A stretch of 64,000 bases of DNA, taken from assembly GCA_045130235.1 (NCBI GenBank), contig JBGUPJ010000048.1, positions 124,001-188,000 of the forward strand, given 5' to 3'. Shown here one piece after another: positions 47,182 through 55,883 of the stretch (positions are counted from its first letter, which is position 1; the number at the start of each line of letters is the position of its first letter). Source of the DNA: UBA1756 sp045130235 (GTDB lineage Bacteria > Bacteroidota > Bacteroidia > Bacteroidales > WCHB1-69). The position numbers were made by a program, and so were the translations under genes. The notes beneath the pieces are model-generated. The model saw nothing but the letters and a program-made list of their open reading frames with translations. It was not told where the DNA came from and ran no database searches.

Positions 47182-48360
47182 ATGGAAAGTATCCGTCATA
47201 TTTTCAAGATTGGGCGCGGGCCATCGAGCTCGCACACCATGGGGCCGGCGAAGGCCGCCGCCCTTTTCCGCGAACAGGCCCCCACGGCGGCCTCCTACGA
47301 GGTGACTCTGTTCGGCAGTCTGGCCGCCACCGGTAAAGGCCATTTGACCGATGTGGCCATCACTGATGCGCTGGCCCCAGTGCCCGTGATTATAATATGG
47401 AAACCGGAAATGTTTTTGCCGGAACATCCTAATGGAATGGAATTTACTGCATTGGATGCCCAAGGCAAAGCGTTGCTCACACAGCGCTATTTCAGTGTGG
47501 GAGGTGGCGACATTTCGCAGTCTGGTCAGCGGCAGTCTGACAAACACATCTACCAGTATTCCACTATGACCGACATCTTGTCGCATGTGGGGAATCGCAA
47601 ACTCTGGGAGTATGTAGCTGATTGTGAGGATGATGATATTTGGGAATATTTGGAGGCGGTCTGGCGGGTGATGCAACAGAGTATTAGGGAGGGGTTGGAA
47701 CATGAGAGTACGCTCCCCGGTGGCTTGCATCTGCCTCGCAAAGCTTCGACGATGTACTCGCGTGTGCAGTCCATGAACACCTCACTGCAGCACCGATACT
47801 CCACGCCGGTGTATGCTTTCGCAGTGGCCGAAGAGAACGCCAGCGGCCGTACCATCGTCACCGCTCCGACCTGCGGCTCCTGCGGGGTGCTGCCCGCCGT
47901 GTTATATACTTACTATCAGCAGTATGAACACAACGACAAGAAAATTCTGCATGCCCTTGCCACTGCCGGACTCATTGGCAACGTTATCAAATACAACGCC
48001 TCCATCAGTGGGGCGGAGGTGGGCTGCCAAGGCGAGGTGGGCTCGGCATGTGCCATGGCCGCCGGTGCCTTCTGCCAGCTCATGGGTGGCTCTTCCTATC
48101 AGGTGGAATATGCTGCCGAGATGGGGCTGGAACATCACCTCGGCCTTACCTGCGATCCCATCTGCGGACTGGTGCAAGTGCCTTGTATTGAGCGAAATGC
48201 ATTCGCTTCGGTGCGTGCCATCGATGCCGCCATGTTCGCTCTTATCTCCGATGGCAAGCACCTCGTCAGTTTCGACCGCGTGGTGCGTGTCATGAAGGTC
48301 ACTGGCCACGACCTGCCATCACTCTACAAGGAGACCTCACAGGGCGGACTGGCCTTGTAG
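47182..48360 (+). CDS. sdaA: L-serine ammonia-lyase, single-chain iron-sulfur type
   Basis: A 392-residue enzyme that deaminates L-serine to pyruvate. MESIRHIFKIGRGPSSSHTMGPAKAA opens the beta domain; the alpha domain carries the iron-sulfur cysteines in TAPTCGSCGVLPAV and CDPICGLVQVPCIERN. Both domains are in one chain, as in enterobacterial SdaA. The start at 47182 is the family start; an in-frame ATG at 47122 would add 20 non-conserved residues. It is a single-gene unit. Confidence 0.95.
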   Translation: MESIRHIFKIGRGPSSSHTMGPAKAAALFREQAPTAASYEVTLFGSLAATGKGHLTDVAITDALAPVPVIIIWKPEMFLPEHPNGMEFTALDAQGKALLTQRYFSVGGGDISQSGQRQSDKHIYQYSTMTDILSHVGNRKLWEYVADCEDDDIWEYLEAVWRVMQQSIREGLEHESTLPGGLHLPRKASTMYSRVQSMNTSLQHRYSTPVYAFAVAEENASGRTIVTAPTCGSCGVLPAVLYTYYQQYEHNDKKILHALATAGLIGNVIKYNASISGAEVGCQGEVGSACAMAAGAFCQLMGGSSYQVEYAAEMGLEHHLGLTCDPICGLVQVPCIERNAFASVRAIDAAMFALISDGKHLVSFDRVVRVMKVTGHDLPSLYKETSQGGLAL

Positions 48361-48364
48361 CAGC

Positions 48365-48425
48365 AGCCCCTTCGGGGCTATTGTGTATCTCTAATTCTCA
48401 ATTTTCAATTCTCAGTTTTCCGTTT
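48365..48425. repeat. Hairpin and AT-rich oligomer tract after sdaA
   Basis: AGCCCCTTCGGGGCT (48365-48379) is a small hairpin, possibly a terminator with a poor T-run. It is followed by TCTCAATTTTCAATTCTCAG, the same oligomer family seen after gldN and near 46.24 kb. Confidence 0.55.
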
Positions 48426-48431
48426 AATTCG

Positions 48432-48439
48432 TATATTTG
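48432..48439 (+). promoter_or_regulatory. Surviving -7 promoter element before the kinase fragment
   Basis: TATATTTG, 19 bases before the ATG at 48459. The promoter remains although the gene behind it is broken. Confidence 0.5.
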
Positions 48440-48458
48440 CACTTTCAAAATAAAAGCT

Positions 48459-48716
48459 ATGCAAAACAGAAAAGTATTGAACTATACTCTGTTGCGTCCT
48501 TTGGGAAAAGGCGGTATGGCGGAGGTGTGGTATGCCGAGAACGAGATTGGAAAAAAGGCGGCGGTGAAGGTGTTGCTGCCCAAATTTTGCGCCGATGAAG
48601 CCATCGTAGCGCGTTTCCAGAACGACGACTGTTGGAGTGAAGAGTGTCCCGCCCACCGCGTGACGGTGAGCAGCTTCTACAGTTGGCAAGCGGAAGCCGG
48701 CCACCCCTACGGATGA
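48459..48716 (+). pseudogene. Broken Ser/Thr kinase: N-lobe joined to a SUMF1-like scrap
   Basis: An 85-codon frame. Residues 1-55 are the start of a eukaryotic-type Ser/Thr kinase: the glycine loop LGKGGMAEVWYAEN and the lysine strand AAVKVLLPKF are intact. The rest of the kinase is missing. The protein instead runs into PAHRVTVSSFYS, which resembles a conserved early strand of SUMF1/FGE domains (x-H-x-VTVSSFYI). It then ends in unrelated residues at TGA. It looks like a deletion join of two neighbouring genes. The kinase part is clear; the SUMF1 part is a short match. Confidence 0.65.
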
Positions 48717-48897
48717 AAAGATTCGAGAGGTTCTTTCTTATATCGAGAATCACGCCAACTGCAATTCGGCGGACATCATCGCCGGAACGAAATATTCATT
48801 AAGTACCGTCGAGCGATGCCTTTCTGAACTCGGGAAGCAGGGGCTCATCGAGCACACCGGCAGCAAGAAGTGCGGCGGGTACCGCAGGGTCCATTGA
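48670..48897 (+). pseudogene. Winged-helix C-terminal fragment without a start
   Basis: A frame open from the TGA at 48667 to the stop at 48895, with no ATG. From 48712 it reads DEKIREVLSYIENH, then SADIIAGTKYSLSTVERCLSELGKQGLIEHTGS and KKCGGYRRVH. This resembles the C-terminal winged helix of AlbA_2-type, RecG-like ATP-binding proteins. It overlaps the kinase remnant in another frame. It is probably the tail of a third deleted gene. The 70 bases after it hold nothing recognisable. Confidence 0.55.
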
Positions 48898-48967
48898 GTT
48901 CATCAAGGTCGTAAAGTTGCCGATCCATCAGACGAACGGCCGTGCAACTCCCGAATGGTTCAGGTGT

Positions 48968-49318
48968 TTATAACCTTTCGATGCAATTGATGGTAAAAGT
49001 TCCAATTCTGTCTTCCGTATGAATTCTTCCCGGACGATAATAATTGTATTTCAGGCAAATATTCACATCGACGGTGTCCCCAACAGGAAATGTTTTGGGG
49101 ATTTGTCCATGAATAGGCATGACTTGCCCAGTAGAGTCGATAAAATGCGCGGTGATCTTCAACCCTTCTTTCCAATACGGGTAAGTGGTTCTGTAGGGTT
49201 CTTCCAACACGACAAATTTGCCAGTTAACATCTCTGCACAGTCGCAATTCTGCTCTTTCATGCAACTCGCTAAACAGAATGACAAAACTAATGATACAAA
49301 ATACAAATACTTTTTCAT
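48968..49318 (-). CDS. Small lipoprotein of unknown function
   Basis: A 116-residue protein with a signal peptide and lipobox LASC (lipidated Cys near residue 19). The mature part is beta-rich and has a Cys pair just behind the lipobox (CDCAE). I do not recognise the family. The start at 49318 (MKKYLYFVS) opens on the signal peptide. It lies downstream of the next minus-strand gene, 53 bases away. Confidence 0.6.
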   Translation of the reverse strand: MKKYLYFVSLVLSFCLASCMKEQNCDCAEMLTGKFVVLEEPYRTTYPYWKEGLKITAHFIDSTGQVMPIHGQIPKTFPVGDTVDVNICLKYNYYRPGRIHTEDRIGTFTINCIERL

Positions 49319-49371
49319 GGTGTAAAATTTATTAATGAACGGAAAATGTGAGTGTTTTATTGTTAAAAACA

Positions 49372-50502
49372 TTATTTAAAGCAATTATTCATTCCCCAGT
49401 TGAATCGGTAGCCGTGTTCCTCACCGAAATCTGCCTTTGCCCGTTCAACCCGTAGCGGCACAATCCAATATTGTTTCCGCAACGCATCGGTCTCATCTTC
49501 AGGCAGAAAGAGGAACTTCCATAAAGCTTGGTCACCATTGCCCATACGGAAAAAGCAATTGGCATACTTGCCGCAGTCACAAGTGGATGCATCGTAGTAA
49601 TTCGCATCTCGTGAAATGTCTATTATGTAGGCGAATTCTCGTGGATGAAGGTTGCCTTTGGCAATTTCATCATCAATTAAGGCAAAACTCCGTAGCGGAC
49701 AGCCATGGTGCACCAAATAGATGGTGGGCAAAGTTTGTGATGGATTGCCAGCGTCCAAATCGAAGCAGGAATAGATGGGGTTGACAACTTGTACCCAAAA
49801 AGTGTCTGTCCCGAATACCATAGGGAAAGGAATGGTATCTTCCATAAAGCACAGACTGTCCGCATTCATTTGCACCAAATGGTTGAAATCCAAATCTTTG
49901 TTGTCCAATTCCAGATAAAGCAGCGAGTCATCAATGCCCACTTGTTTTTGCCCCGGGAATCCCAACTCCTCAATTTTCTCCAGAAGCTGCTGGTCCCACT
50001 GTATAAATCTGCCCCTGTATAACTTGTCAGGATCGGGCGAACGCCGGTATTTTAGCTCCTGCAAACTAAACCGATAGAGCCATGCCAGATATTCCTGATT
50101 GATGGTGGAGAGATATTGCTGCCGGAGTGCTTGTCCTTCCTCGCTCTGGTAAAATTCAAGAAATTGACTTTGTGTGTCAGCGTTTTTCCAAGCAGCAACA
50201 TTGTCCAAATGAATGGGCCTTAAGCCGTAGCCGACGGCCTTCTTCAAATACTTCATTTCATCACGATGGTAGTAGTGCGCCAGCTGCGCCGCATTCACCA
50301 GGTCGTGCAAGTAGTTGAACTCAAAATTGTTGAAGGCTTGGTCGTAATACTGGAAACCTTGTTCCACATTTTTATTGTTGTCGAACAGGGCGCACTCGGC
50401 CTTGTAAATCAGTTCGTGGTAGTGCCAGTAGTTGGTGTCGGTTTGGGCGCGGAGCGAAACCACCAGCAGCATCGCCATCAGGATGAAAATCATTCGTTTC
50501 AT
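49372..50502 (-). CDS. Secreted protein of unknown function
   Basis: A 376-residue protein with a signal peptide (about 1-20, ending LRAQ). The N-terminal half looks helical and TPR-like (ALFDNNKNVEQGFQYYDQAF, HRDEMKYLKKAVGYG). The C-terminal part is more beta-rich, with several Cys. No enzymatic motif was recognised. The start at 50502 begins the signal peptide. A minus-strand TATTTTTG at 50610-50603 is a likely promoter, divergent from that of tig. Confidence 0.6.
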   Translation of the reverse strand: MKRMIFILMAMLLVVSLRAQTDTNYWHYHELIYKAECALFDNNKNVEQGFQYYDQAFNNFEFNYLHDLVNAAQLAHYYHRDEMKYLKKAVGYGLRPIHLDNVAAWKNADTQSQFLEFYQSEEGQALRQQYLSTINQEYLAWLYRFSLQELKYRRSPDPDKLYRGRFIQWDQQLLEKIEELGFPGQKQVGIDDSLLYLELDNKDLDFNHLVQMNADSLCFMEDTIPFPMVFGTDTFWVQVVNPIYSCFDLDAGNPSQTLPTIYLVHHGCPLRSFALIDDEIAKGNLHPREFAYIIDISRDANYYDASTCDCGKYANCFFRMGNGDQALWKFLFLPEDETDALRKQYWIVPLRVERAKADFGEEHGYRFNWGMNNCFK

Positions 50503-50670
50503 AGGATTGGTGTTTAGGGATTGATAATGATCGAATCCTCTTTCAATTAAAATATGAAAATAAATCTTCATGGCGTTTGAAGGGGGGGTATAATTAGTGC
50601 GGCAAAAATACAAAAAAAACAATAAAAAATTTTATTTGGCATTGAACATTGTTGTTTGCCAATTGTTTCG

Positions 50671-50678
50671 TATTTTTG
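50671..50678 (+). promoter_or_regulatory. -7 promoter element of tig-clpP-clpX
   Basis: TATTTTTG matches TAnnTTTG; a -33-like ATTG ends at 50651 with a 19-base spacer. It lies 39 bases before the tig ATG. Confidence 0.6.
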
Positions 50679-50716
50679 CAGCCGCAAATTGTATATTAAT
50701 TAAATAGTATCTATAC

Positions 50717-52183
50717 ATGAAGATTCAGAACGAAAAAATGAGCGAGCAGATTCAGATGGTCACCATTGAAATCTGCAAAGAAGATTACGCAGCAAACGTA
50801 GAAAATGCGCTGAAAAAACAGCGCAGAATGGCACAGGTCCCCGGCTTCCGCCCGGGCAACGCCCCCATGCCGATGATTAAGAAAATGTATGAGAAGTCGT
50901 TCATCGCCGACGAAGTGAACCGCATGATGATTGACGAACTCAACAAGTATATCCGCGAAAACAACATCGAGACCCTCGGCGAACCGCTGCCGGTGAACGA
51001 CAAAACTGTGGTGGATTTCGAACATCCCGACAAGTTTGTCTTCGTCTTCGAAATCGCTTCCCAGAAGCCTTTCGACATCAACTATGAGGAGCTGCCCGAG
51101 ATCACCAGCTACCAGATCAAGGCTACCGACGAGGAGATCGACCGCTTTGTGGATGACCTGCGCAAACGCCACGGCCAGTACACCTCCCCCGAGACCATCG
51201 CCGACAACGACTTCGTGACCGTGGAGTTCAATGAGAACGACAACGGCAACTTCTATGCCAACGACCTTAGCGAGGCCGGCAAGAAACTCTTCATCGGCAA
51301 GAATGTGAAAGAGGTGGTCACCGCCGACGTTCACACCCTCTTCGACGACGAGAACAAGCTCGCCACCTTCCTCAAGACCACTCCCGAGATGATCAATAAG
51401 GAAGAAGCCGACGTGCGCGCCATGACCATCAAGTACATCGGTCACCTCGAACCCGCCGAGCTCAACGACGACTTCTTCAAGAAAGCCTACCCGAAAGGTG
51501 AGGTGAAGAGTGTGGAAGAACTCCGCAAAGAAGGTGCCGCCAAAGTGGAGGCCGAATATGCCACCTCCATCCGTCAGAAATTCATGAACGACGCCATCAC
51601 CACCCTCGTTGACAACCTCAAGATTGAGTTGCCCGAAGAGTTCCTTCGTCGCTACATCCTTGCCGCTCAAGAGGATATGACCGAAGAAAAGCTGAATGGA
51701 GAGTTCGACAAATACCTCAACTCCTTCAAGTGGCAGCTCATCGAGAACAAGCTCACCAAGGAGAACAACATTCAGATCACCGAAGAGAATGTTCGCAACT
51801 ATGTGCGCGATTTCTTCATGAAGAACTACTTCGCCCAGTTCAACGCCGAAGATGTGGCCGAGCGCGTGGATGCTATGGTGGCCGACACCCTCAAGAACAA
51901 AGATACGGTGAAGAACATCTACGACCAGCTGTTCGACGAGGCCATCGGCAATGTGCTGCAGCAGAAGATGAAGACCAAAGTTAAAAAAGTGACCTTCAAG
52001 GAGTTCGCTGATGAGCTTTATGGCATTAAGGAGGATAAGAAAGAGGAGAAGAAACCGAAGGCCAAGAAGACCACGACCAAGAAAGCCGATGCAGAGCCAG
52101 CTGAAGCTCCCGCCGAAGAGGCCAAGCCGAAAGCCAAGAAAGCTCCTGCCAAAACCAAAAAAGCAACCCCCAAAGCAGAATAA
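50717..52183 (+). CDS. tig: Trigger factor with a Lys/Ala/Pro-rich tail
   Basis: A 488-residue ribosome-bound chaperone. The ribosome-docking loop is VPGFRPGNAPMP (about 41-52). The PPIase-type middle domain and the helical C-terminal arms follow (LPEEFLRRYIL, ENVRNYVRDFFMKNYF). The last 48 or so residues (from about 441) are KPKAKK- and KTKKA-type repeats broken by acidic stretches, like a histone H1 tail. The tail is longer than in usual trigger factors. It is followed three bases later by clpP, a normal neighbourhood. Confidence 0.93.
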   Translation: MKIQNEKMSEQIQMVTIEICKEDYAANVENALKKQRRMAQVPGFRPGNAPMPMIKKMYEKSFIADEVNRMMIDELNKYIRENNIETLGEPLPVNDKTVVDFEHPDKFVFVFEIASQKPFDINYEELPEITSYQIKATDEEIDRFVDDLRKRHGQYTSPETIADNDFVTVEFNENDNGNFYANDLSEAGKKLFIGKNVKEVVTADVHTLFDDENKLATFLKTTPEMINKEEADVRAMTIKYIGHLEPAELNDDFFKKAYPKGEVKSVEELRKEGAAKVEAEYATSIRQKFMNDAITTLVDNLKIELPEEFLRRYILAAQEDMTEEKLNGEFDKYLNSFKWQLIENKLTKENNIQITEENVRNYVRDFFMKNYFAQFNAEDVAERVDAMVADTLKNKDTVKNIYDQLFDEAIGNVLQQKMKTKVKKVTFKEFADELYGIKEDKKEEKKPKAKKTTTKKADAEPAEAPAEEAKPKAKKAPAKTKKATPKAE

Positions 52184-52186
52184 TTC

Positions 52187-52849
52187 ATGAACGATTTCAG
52201 AAACTACGCCGTCAAACACCACGGCATCTCCAGCCTGCACGTCGATAAGTACATGTCGGCGGTCAGCGACTATCTCACTCCCTACATCATCGAGGAGCGC
52301 CCGATGAACATCACCCAGCTGGACGTGTTCTCCCGCTTGATGAAAGACCGCATCATCTTCCTCGGCGTGCCGATCGACGACGACGTGGCCAACATCATCC
52401 AGGCGCAGCTGCTGTTTTTGGAGTCGCAGGATTCGGAGCGCGACATCCAGATTTACCTGAACTCTCCTGGCGGTTACGTACATGCCGGTTTGGGCATTTA
52501 CGACACCATGCAGTATATCAACCCTGACGTATCGACCATCTGCACGGGCATGGCGGCCTCCATGGCAGCTGTGCTGCTGTGTGCCGGCGCGAAGGGCAAG
52601 CGCTTCGCCTTGCCTCACTCCCGCGTGATGATTCACCAGCCGCTGGGTGGCGCACAGGGCCAGGCCTCCGACATCGAAATCGAAGCCCGCGAAATTCAGA
52701 AACTCAAGAAAGAACTCTACGAAATCATCGCCAACCACTCGGGCAAAGACTACGACCAAGTGTGGAAAGACTGCGACCGCAACTACTGGATGGTGGCCGC
52801 CGAAGCCAAAGAGTATGGCATGATTGACGAAGTGCTGGGAAAGAAATAA
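52187..52849 (+). CDS. clpP: ATP-dependent Clp protease proteolytic subunit
   Basis: A 220-residue serine protease subunit forming a double heptamer. The catalytic Ser is Ser125 in TGMAASMAAV, the His is His150 in MIHQPLGG. NSPGGYVHAGLGIYDTMQ is the substrate-binding strand. It works with ClpX, which starts four bases after its stop. Confidence 0.97.
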   Translation: MNDFRNYAVKHHGISSLHVDKYMSAVSDYLTPYIIEERPMNITQLDVFSRLMKDRIIFLGVPIDDDVANIIQAQLLFLESQDSERDIQIYLNSPGGYVHAGLGIYDTMQYINPDVSTICTGMAASMAAVLLCAGAKGKRFALPHSRVMIHQPLGGAQGQASDIEIEAREIQKLKKELYEIIANHSGKDYDQVWKDCDRNYWMVAAEAKEYGMIDEVLGKK

Positions 52850-52852
52850 CGT

Positions 52853-54079
52853 ATGGCAAAGCAAACCAAAACGAAAGGCTATTGTAGCTTCTGCGGTTGT
52901 CCGGAGACCAAAGAGGAGCCGTTGATTTATGGCTTTTCGGGTGCCATCTGCGAGACCTGCGCCAAGGCCGCCTTGCAGCTGCTGGACGAGAGTCATGTGA
53001 AGGCAGCCCCGCCAGCCCCCAAAATCAAACTGCTGAAACCTGCCGAGATCAAGGCACGGTTGGATGAGTACGTCATCGGGCAGGATGAGGCGAAACGGGT
53101 GATTTCTGTGGCCGTTTACAACCACTACAAGCGCATTTTGTACGCTGAAAAGAACGAGAATGATGTGGAGATTGAGAAGTCGAACATCATTATGGTGGGC
53201 GAGACAGGTACGGGCAAGACTTTGATAGCCAGAACAATTGCCAAGATGTTGGATGTGCCGTTCTGCATTGTGGATGCCACCGTTTTCACACAGGCCGGTT
53301 ATGTGGGCGAGGATGTGGAGAGCATCCTGTCGCGCTTGTTGCAGGCCGCCGACTACGATGTGGCCCGCGCCGAGCGTGGCATCGTCTTCATCGACGAGAT
53401 CGACAAGGTGGCGCGCAAGGGTGCCGACAACCCCTCCATCACCCGCGACGTGTCGGGCGAGGGCGTGCAGCAGGCACTGCTCAAACTGCTCGAAGGTTCG
53501 ATCGTGAACGTGCCCCCGCAGGGAGGTCGCAAACACCCCGAACAGCAGTTCATCCAAGTCAACACCCAGAACATCCTTTTCATCGGGTCGGGAGCGTTCA
53601 ATAACCTCGACCACATCATCGCCGAAAGGATGAACACCAACGTCATCGGCTACAACGCCAAAAACCGCAACATCGACAAGGATAACCTCCTGCAATACGT
53701 TTCCCTTCAGGATATTAAGTCGTTCGGACTGATTCCCGAACTCTGCGGACGTTTCCCGGTTATCACCAGTCTCGACAAACTCGATTCCGCTGCGTTGAAG
53801 CAGATCCTCATCCAACCCAAAAACGCCCTGGTCAAGCAGTTTGTTAAACTTTTCGACCTCGACGGCATCCAACTTACCTTTGATGACGAAGCCATTGACT
53901 ATATCGTGGAAAAGGCTGTGGAACTGAATCTTGGCGCACGCGGACTGCGTTCCATCGTGGAGAAAATCATGACCAACGCCATGTACGAATTCCCCAGCTC
54001 GAACAAAAAATCCATGAGCATCACCCTAAAATACGCTAAAGAACAATTCGAACACTCCATCTTCAAATTCCTCAACTGA
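52853..54079 (+). CDS. clpX: Clp protease ATP-binding subunit ClpX
   Basis: A 408-residue AAA+ unfoldase. The N-terminal zinc domain has Cys11, Cys14, Cys33 and Cys36. Walker A is GETGTGKT (116-123), Walker B is GIVFIDEIDK. The ClpP-docking loop region and the sensor GARGLRSIVEKI are present. It feeds unfolded proteins to ClpP. Last gene of the tig-clpP-clpX set. Confidence 0.97.
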   Translation: MAKQTKTKGYCSFCGCPETKEEPLIYGFSGAICETCAKAALQLLDESHVKAAPPAPKIKLLKPAEIKARLDEYVIGQDEAKRVISVAVYNHYKRILYAEKNENDVEIEKSNIIMVGETGTGKTLIARTIAKMLDVPFCIVDATVFTQAGYVGEDVESILSRLLQAADYDVARAERGIVFIDEIDKVARKGADNPSITRDVSGEGVQQALLKLLEGSIVNVPPQGGRKHPEQQFIQVNTQNILFIGSGAFNNLDHIIAERMNTNVIGYNAKNRNIDKDNLLQYVSLQDIKSFGLIPELCGRFPVITSLDKLDSAALKQILIQPKNALVKQFVKLFDLDGIQLTFDDEAIDYIVEKAVELNLGARGLRSIVEKIMTNAMYEFPSSNKKSMSITLKYAKEQFEHSIFKFLN

Positions 54080-54105
54080 CCTTTCGTATCCGTAAATATA
54101 TAAAA

Positions 54106-55788
54106 ATGAATAAGAAAAGTTTCCTCGTCATGTTTGCCATCCTTCTGATGACAAACATTTTATTTTCACAGAATGTCACTTTGAAAGTCACTTTGCTGAA
54201 CGGCAAGTCGGAAAGTGTGGAGCTGAAGTCGGCCTACGACAAGGATGCTCCCGTGTATGGCACAGCGAAGATTACCAATAACCAGTTTACTCTCAAGACA
54301 AAAATCCCCTCCACGGATCTTTATGCCTTGGCGTTTTCGAGCAACCAGTCGTTTCTGCTTTGCCTGAACCCTGGCGACAACATCACGCTGACCATCGATG
54401 AGAGCAACCTCCAGAATGTGCCCGCTGTCAGCGGCTCCGAATCGATGCTGTTCATCAAGAATCTTACCGATGTGTTCGTTTCCCGTCAGAAAGTGCTCGA
54501 CAGTTTGAACCATGCGGTACAGACCGACCGTAAACAATTGTATTTCACAACTTTCACTTCCAAATTCCAACCTTATCATCAGTCGTTCAGCACCATGGCC
54601 GATGACATCAGCGCGGCGCTGGAGCAAAACGACTCGCTGATAGCCCTCACAGGTCGTTATGCGCCCAAGGGTACGGTGGACAAAAAGTCGGCAGAGCAGT
54701 ACATCAACGCCGCCATCAAGGTGTTGAAGGTGATGAAAAACTACTTCGCAACCTACCGCAATTTTGCTACGGCGGTGCAGCCTGCCTTCGAGAATTCGCT
54801 GCCGGCTCCCATCCAAGGTTATAACGACTTTGCCTTGAATCTTACGGCTTATACCAAGAGCAACAGCGATTATCGCGAAGAGATTGACGTTCTGTTGAAT
54901 AACTATATGACGAAAGCTGAGGAGTTGGTGGCGCAGTATGATGATGAGTATTATGATGGAAAGATGGACAGTCCGAAGGCGCAAGTGGCATTCGGCAACC
55001 GCATTGTGGGTCTGGTAAGCGAGTATGCCCAGCGTGTGGCCGACAGTAGGGAAGGGGAGACCAGCACGGCGACGTTGCTGAAGACGATGGGTAACCAGTT
55101 GATACAAAGCGCACAGACGAATGTGCAGAATATCGTGAACGGCTATCAGCAGGAGTTCAACAGACGCGATGCAGGGGCTACGGCGAAGGCTCGCCAGCTG
55201 ATGCTGGACCACAAGTCGGACCTCGCTGCCCTGATGTTCCTCGACAACTTCGCGCAGGACAAGGGTTTACAGACCGATGTGGTGACGGCGCTCAACGGCA
55301 TCTATCCTGAGCATCCGCTGGTGAAAGACCGCTGGAACCGCATCAACACCCCGCAGTTCCGCACGGCGGAAGGCAGCATCGCCCCCGAGCTGGAGTTCAA
55401 CGACCCGACGGGCAAGACCCGCAAGCTCTCCGACTTGCGCGGCAAGGTGGTGCTGATTGACTTCTGGGCCTCCTGGTGCGGTCCGTGCCGCCGCGAGAAT
55501 CCCCATGTGGTGTCGATGTACCAAAAGTACCACGACAAAGGTTTCGAGGTGTTCAGCGTGTCGCTCGACAAGGACCTCAACGCTTGGAAGGGCGCTATCG
55601 AGAAGGACGGGCTGGTGTGGCTCAACCACGTGAGCGACCTGAAAGGGTGGGGCTCCGCCGCCGCCAAGCTGTACGGCGTCTCCTCCATCCCCTGCACCTT
55701 CCTGATCGACAAAGACGGCCGAATCCTGGCGAAAGGTCTGCGCGGTGACACCCTCACCCAGGCGCTGCAGCAGCTGTTCGGGGAGTGA
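54106..55788 (+). CDS. TlpA-like thioredoxin-family protein
   Basis: A 560-residue secreted protein. A signal peptide (1-22, ending LFSQ) precedes a DUF4369-like beta domain (about 25-115), a helical middle region (about 120-415), and a thioredoxin domain (about 425-560) with the active site FWASWCGPCRRENP. The cis-Pro segment is YGVSSIPCTFLID. Such proteins usually reduce disulfides in the periplasm. Specific partners are unknown. It starts 27 bases after clpX but is probably functionally separate. Confidence 0.88.
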   Translation: MNKKSFLVMFAILLMTNILFSQNVTLKVTLLNGKSESVELKSAYDKDAPVYGTAKITNNQFTLKTKIPSTDLYALAFSSNQSFLLCLNPGDNITLTIDESNLQNVPAVSGSESMLFIKNLTDVFVSRQKVLDSLNHAVQTDRKQLYFTTFTSKFQPYHQSFSTMADDISAALEQNDSLIALTGRYAPKGTVDKKSAEQYINAAIKVLKVMKNYFATYRNFATAVQPAFENSLPAPIQGYNDFALNLTAYTKSNSDYREEIDVLLNNYMTKAEELVAQYDDEYYDGKMDSPKAQVAFGNRIVGLVSEYAQRVADSREGETSTATLLKTMGNQLIQSAQTNVQNIVNGYQQEFNRRDAGATAKARQLMLDHKSDLAALMFLDNFAQDKGLQTDVVTALNGIYPEHPLVKDRWNRINTPQFRTAEGSIAPELEFNDPTGKTRKLSDLRGKVVLIDFWASWCGPCRRENPHVVSMYQKYHDKGFEVFSVSLDKDLNAWKGAIEKDGLVWLNHVSDLKGWGSAAAKLYGVSSIPCTFLIDKDGRILAKGLRGDTLTQALQQLFGE

Positions 55789-55804
55789 TGCCGGGAGGAT
55801 GCGT

Positions 55805-55832
55805 GTAGGGGCGAATCATGATTCGCCCCTAC
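55805..55832. repeat. Perfect 28-base palindrome
   Basis: GTAGGGGCGAATCA and its exact reverse complement. A REP-like element; an imperfect relative is at 41991-42016. Confidence 0.8.
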
Positions 55833-55883
55833 GTCCCGATATTTCCCATCAACAAATCAACAATAAAACAACCAAGCCGAACC

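Noticed and set aside
48365..48379. Strong terminator after sdaA
   Set aside because: The stem is good but the following bases (ATTGTGTATC) are not T-rich, so I recorded it only as a hairpin within a repeat tract.
50711..53872. A very long minus-strand open frame opposite tig, clpP and clpX
   Set aside because: It lies antisense to three clear essential genes, spans the gaps between them, and has no domain-like features. It is a by-product of the codon bias of the real genes.
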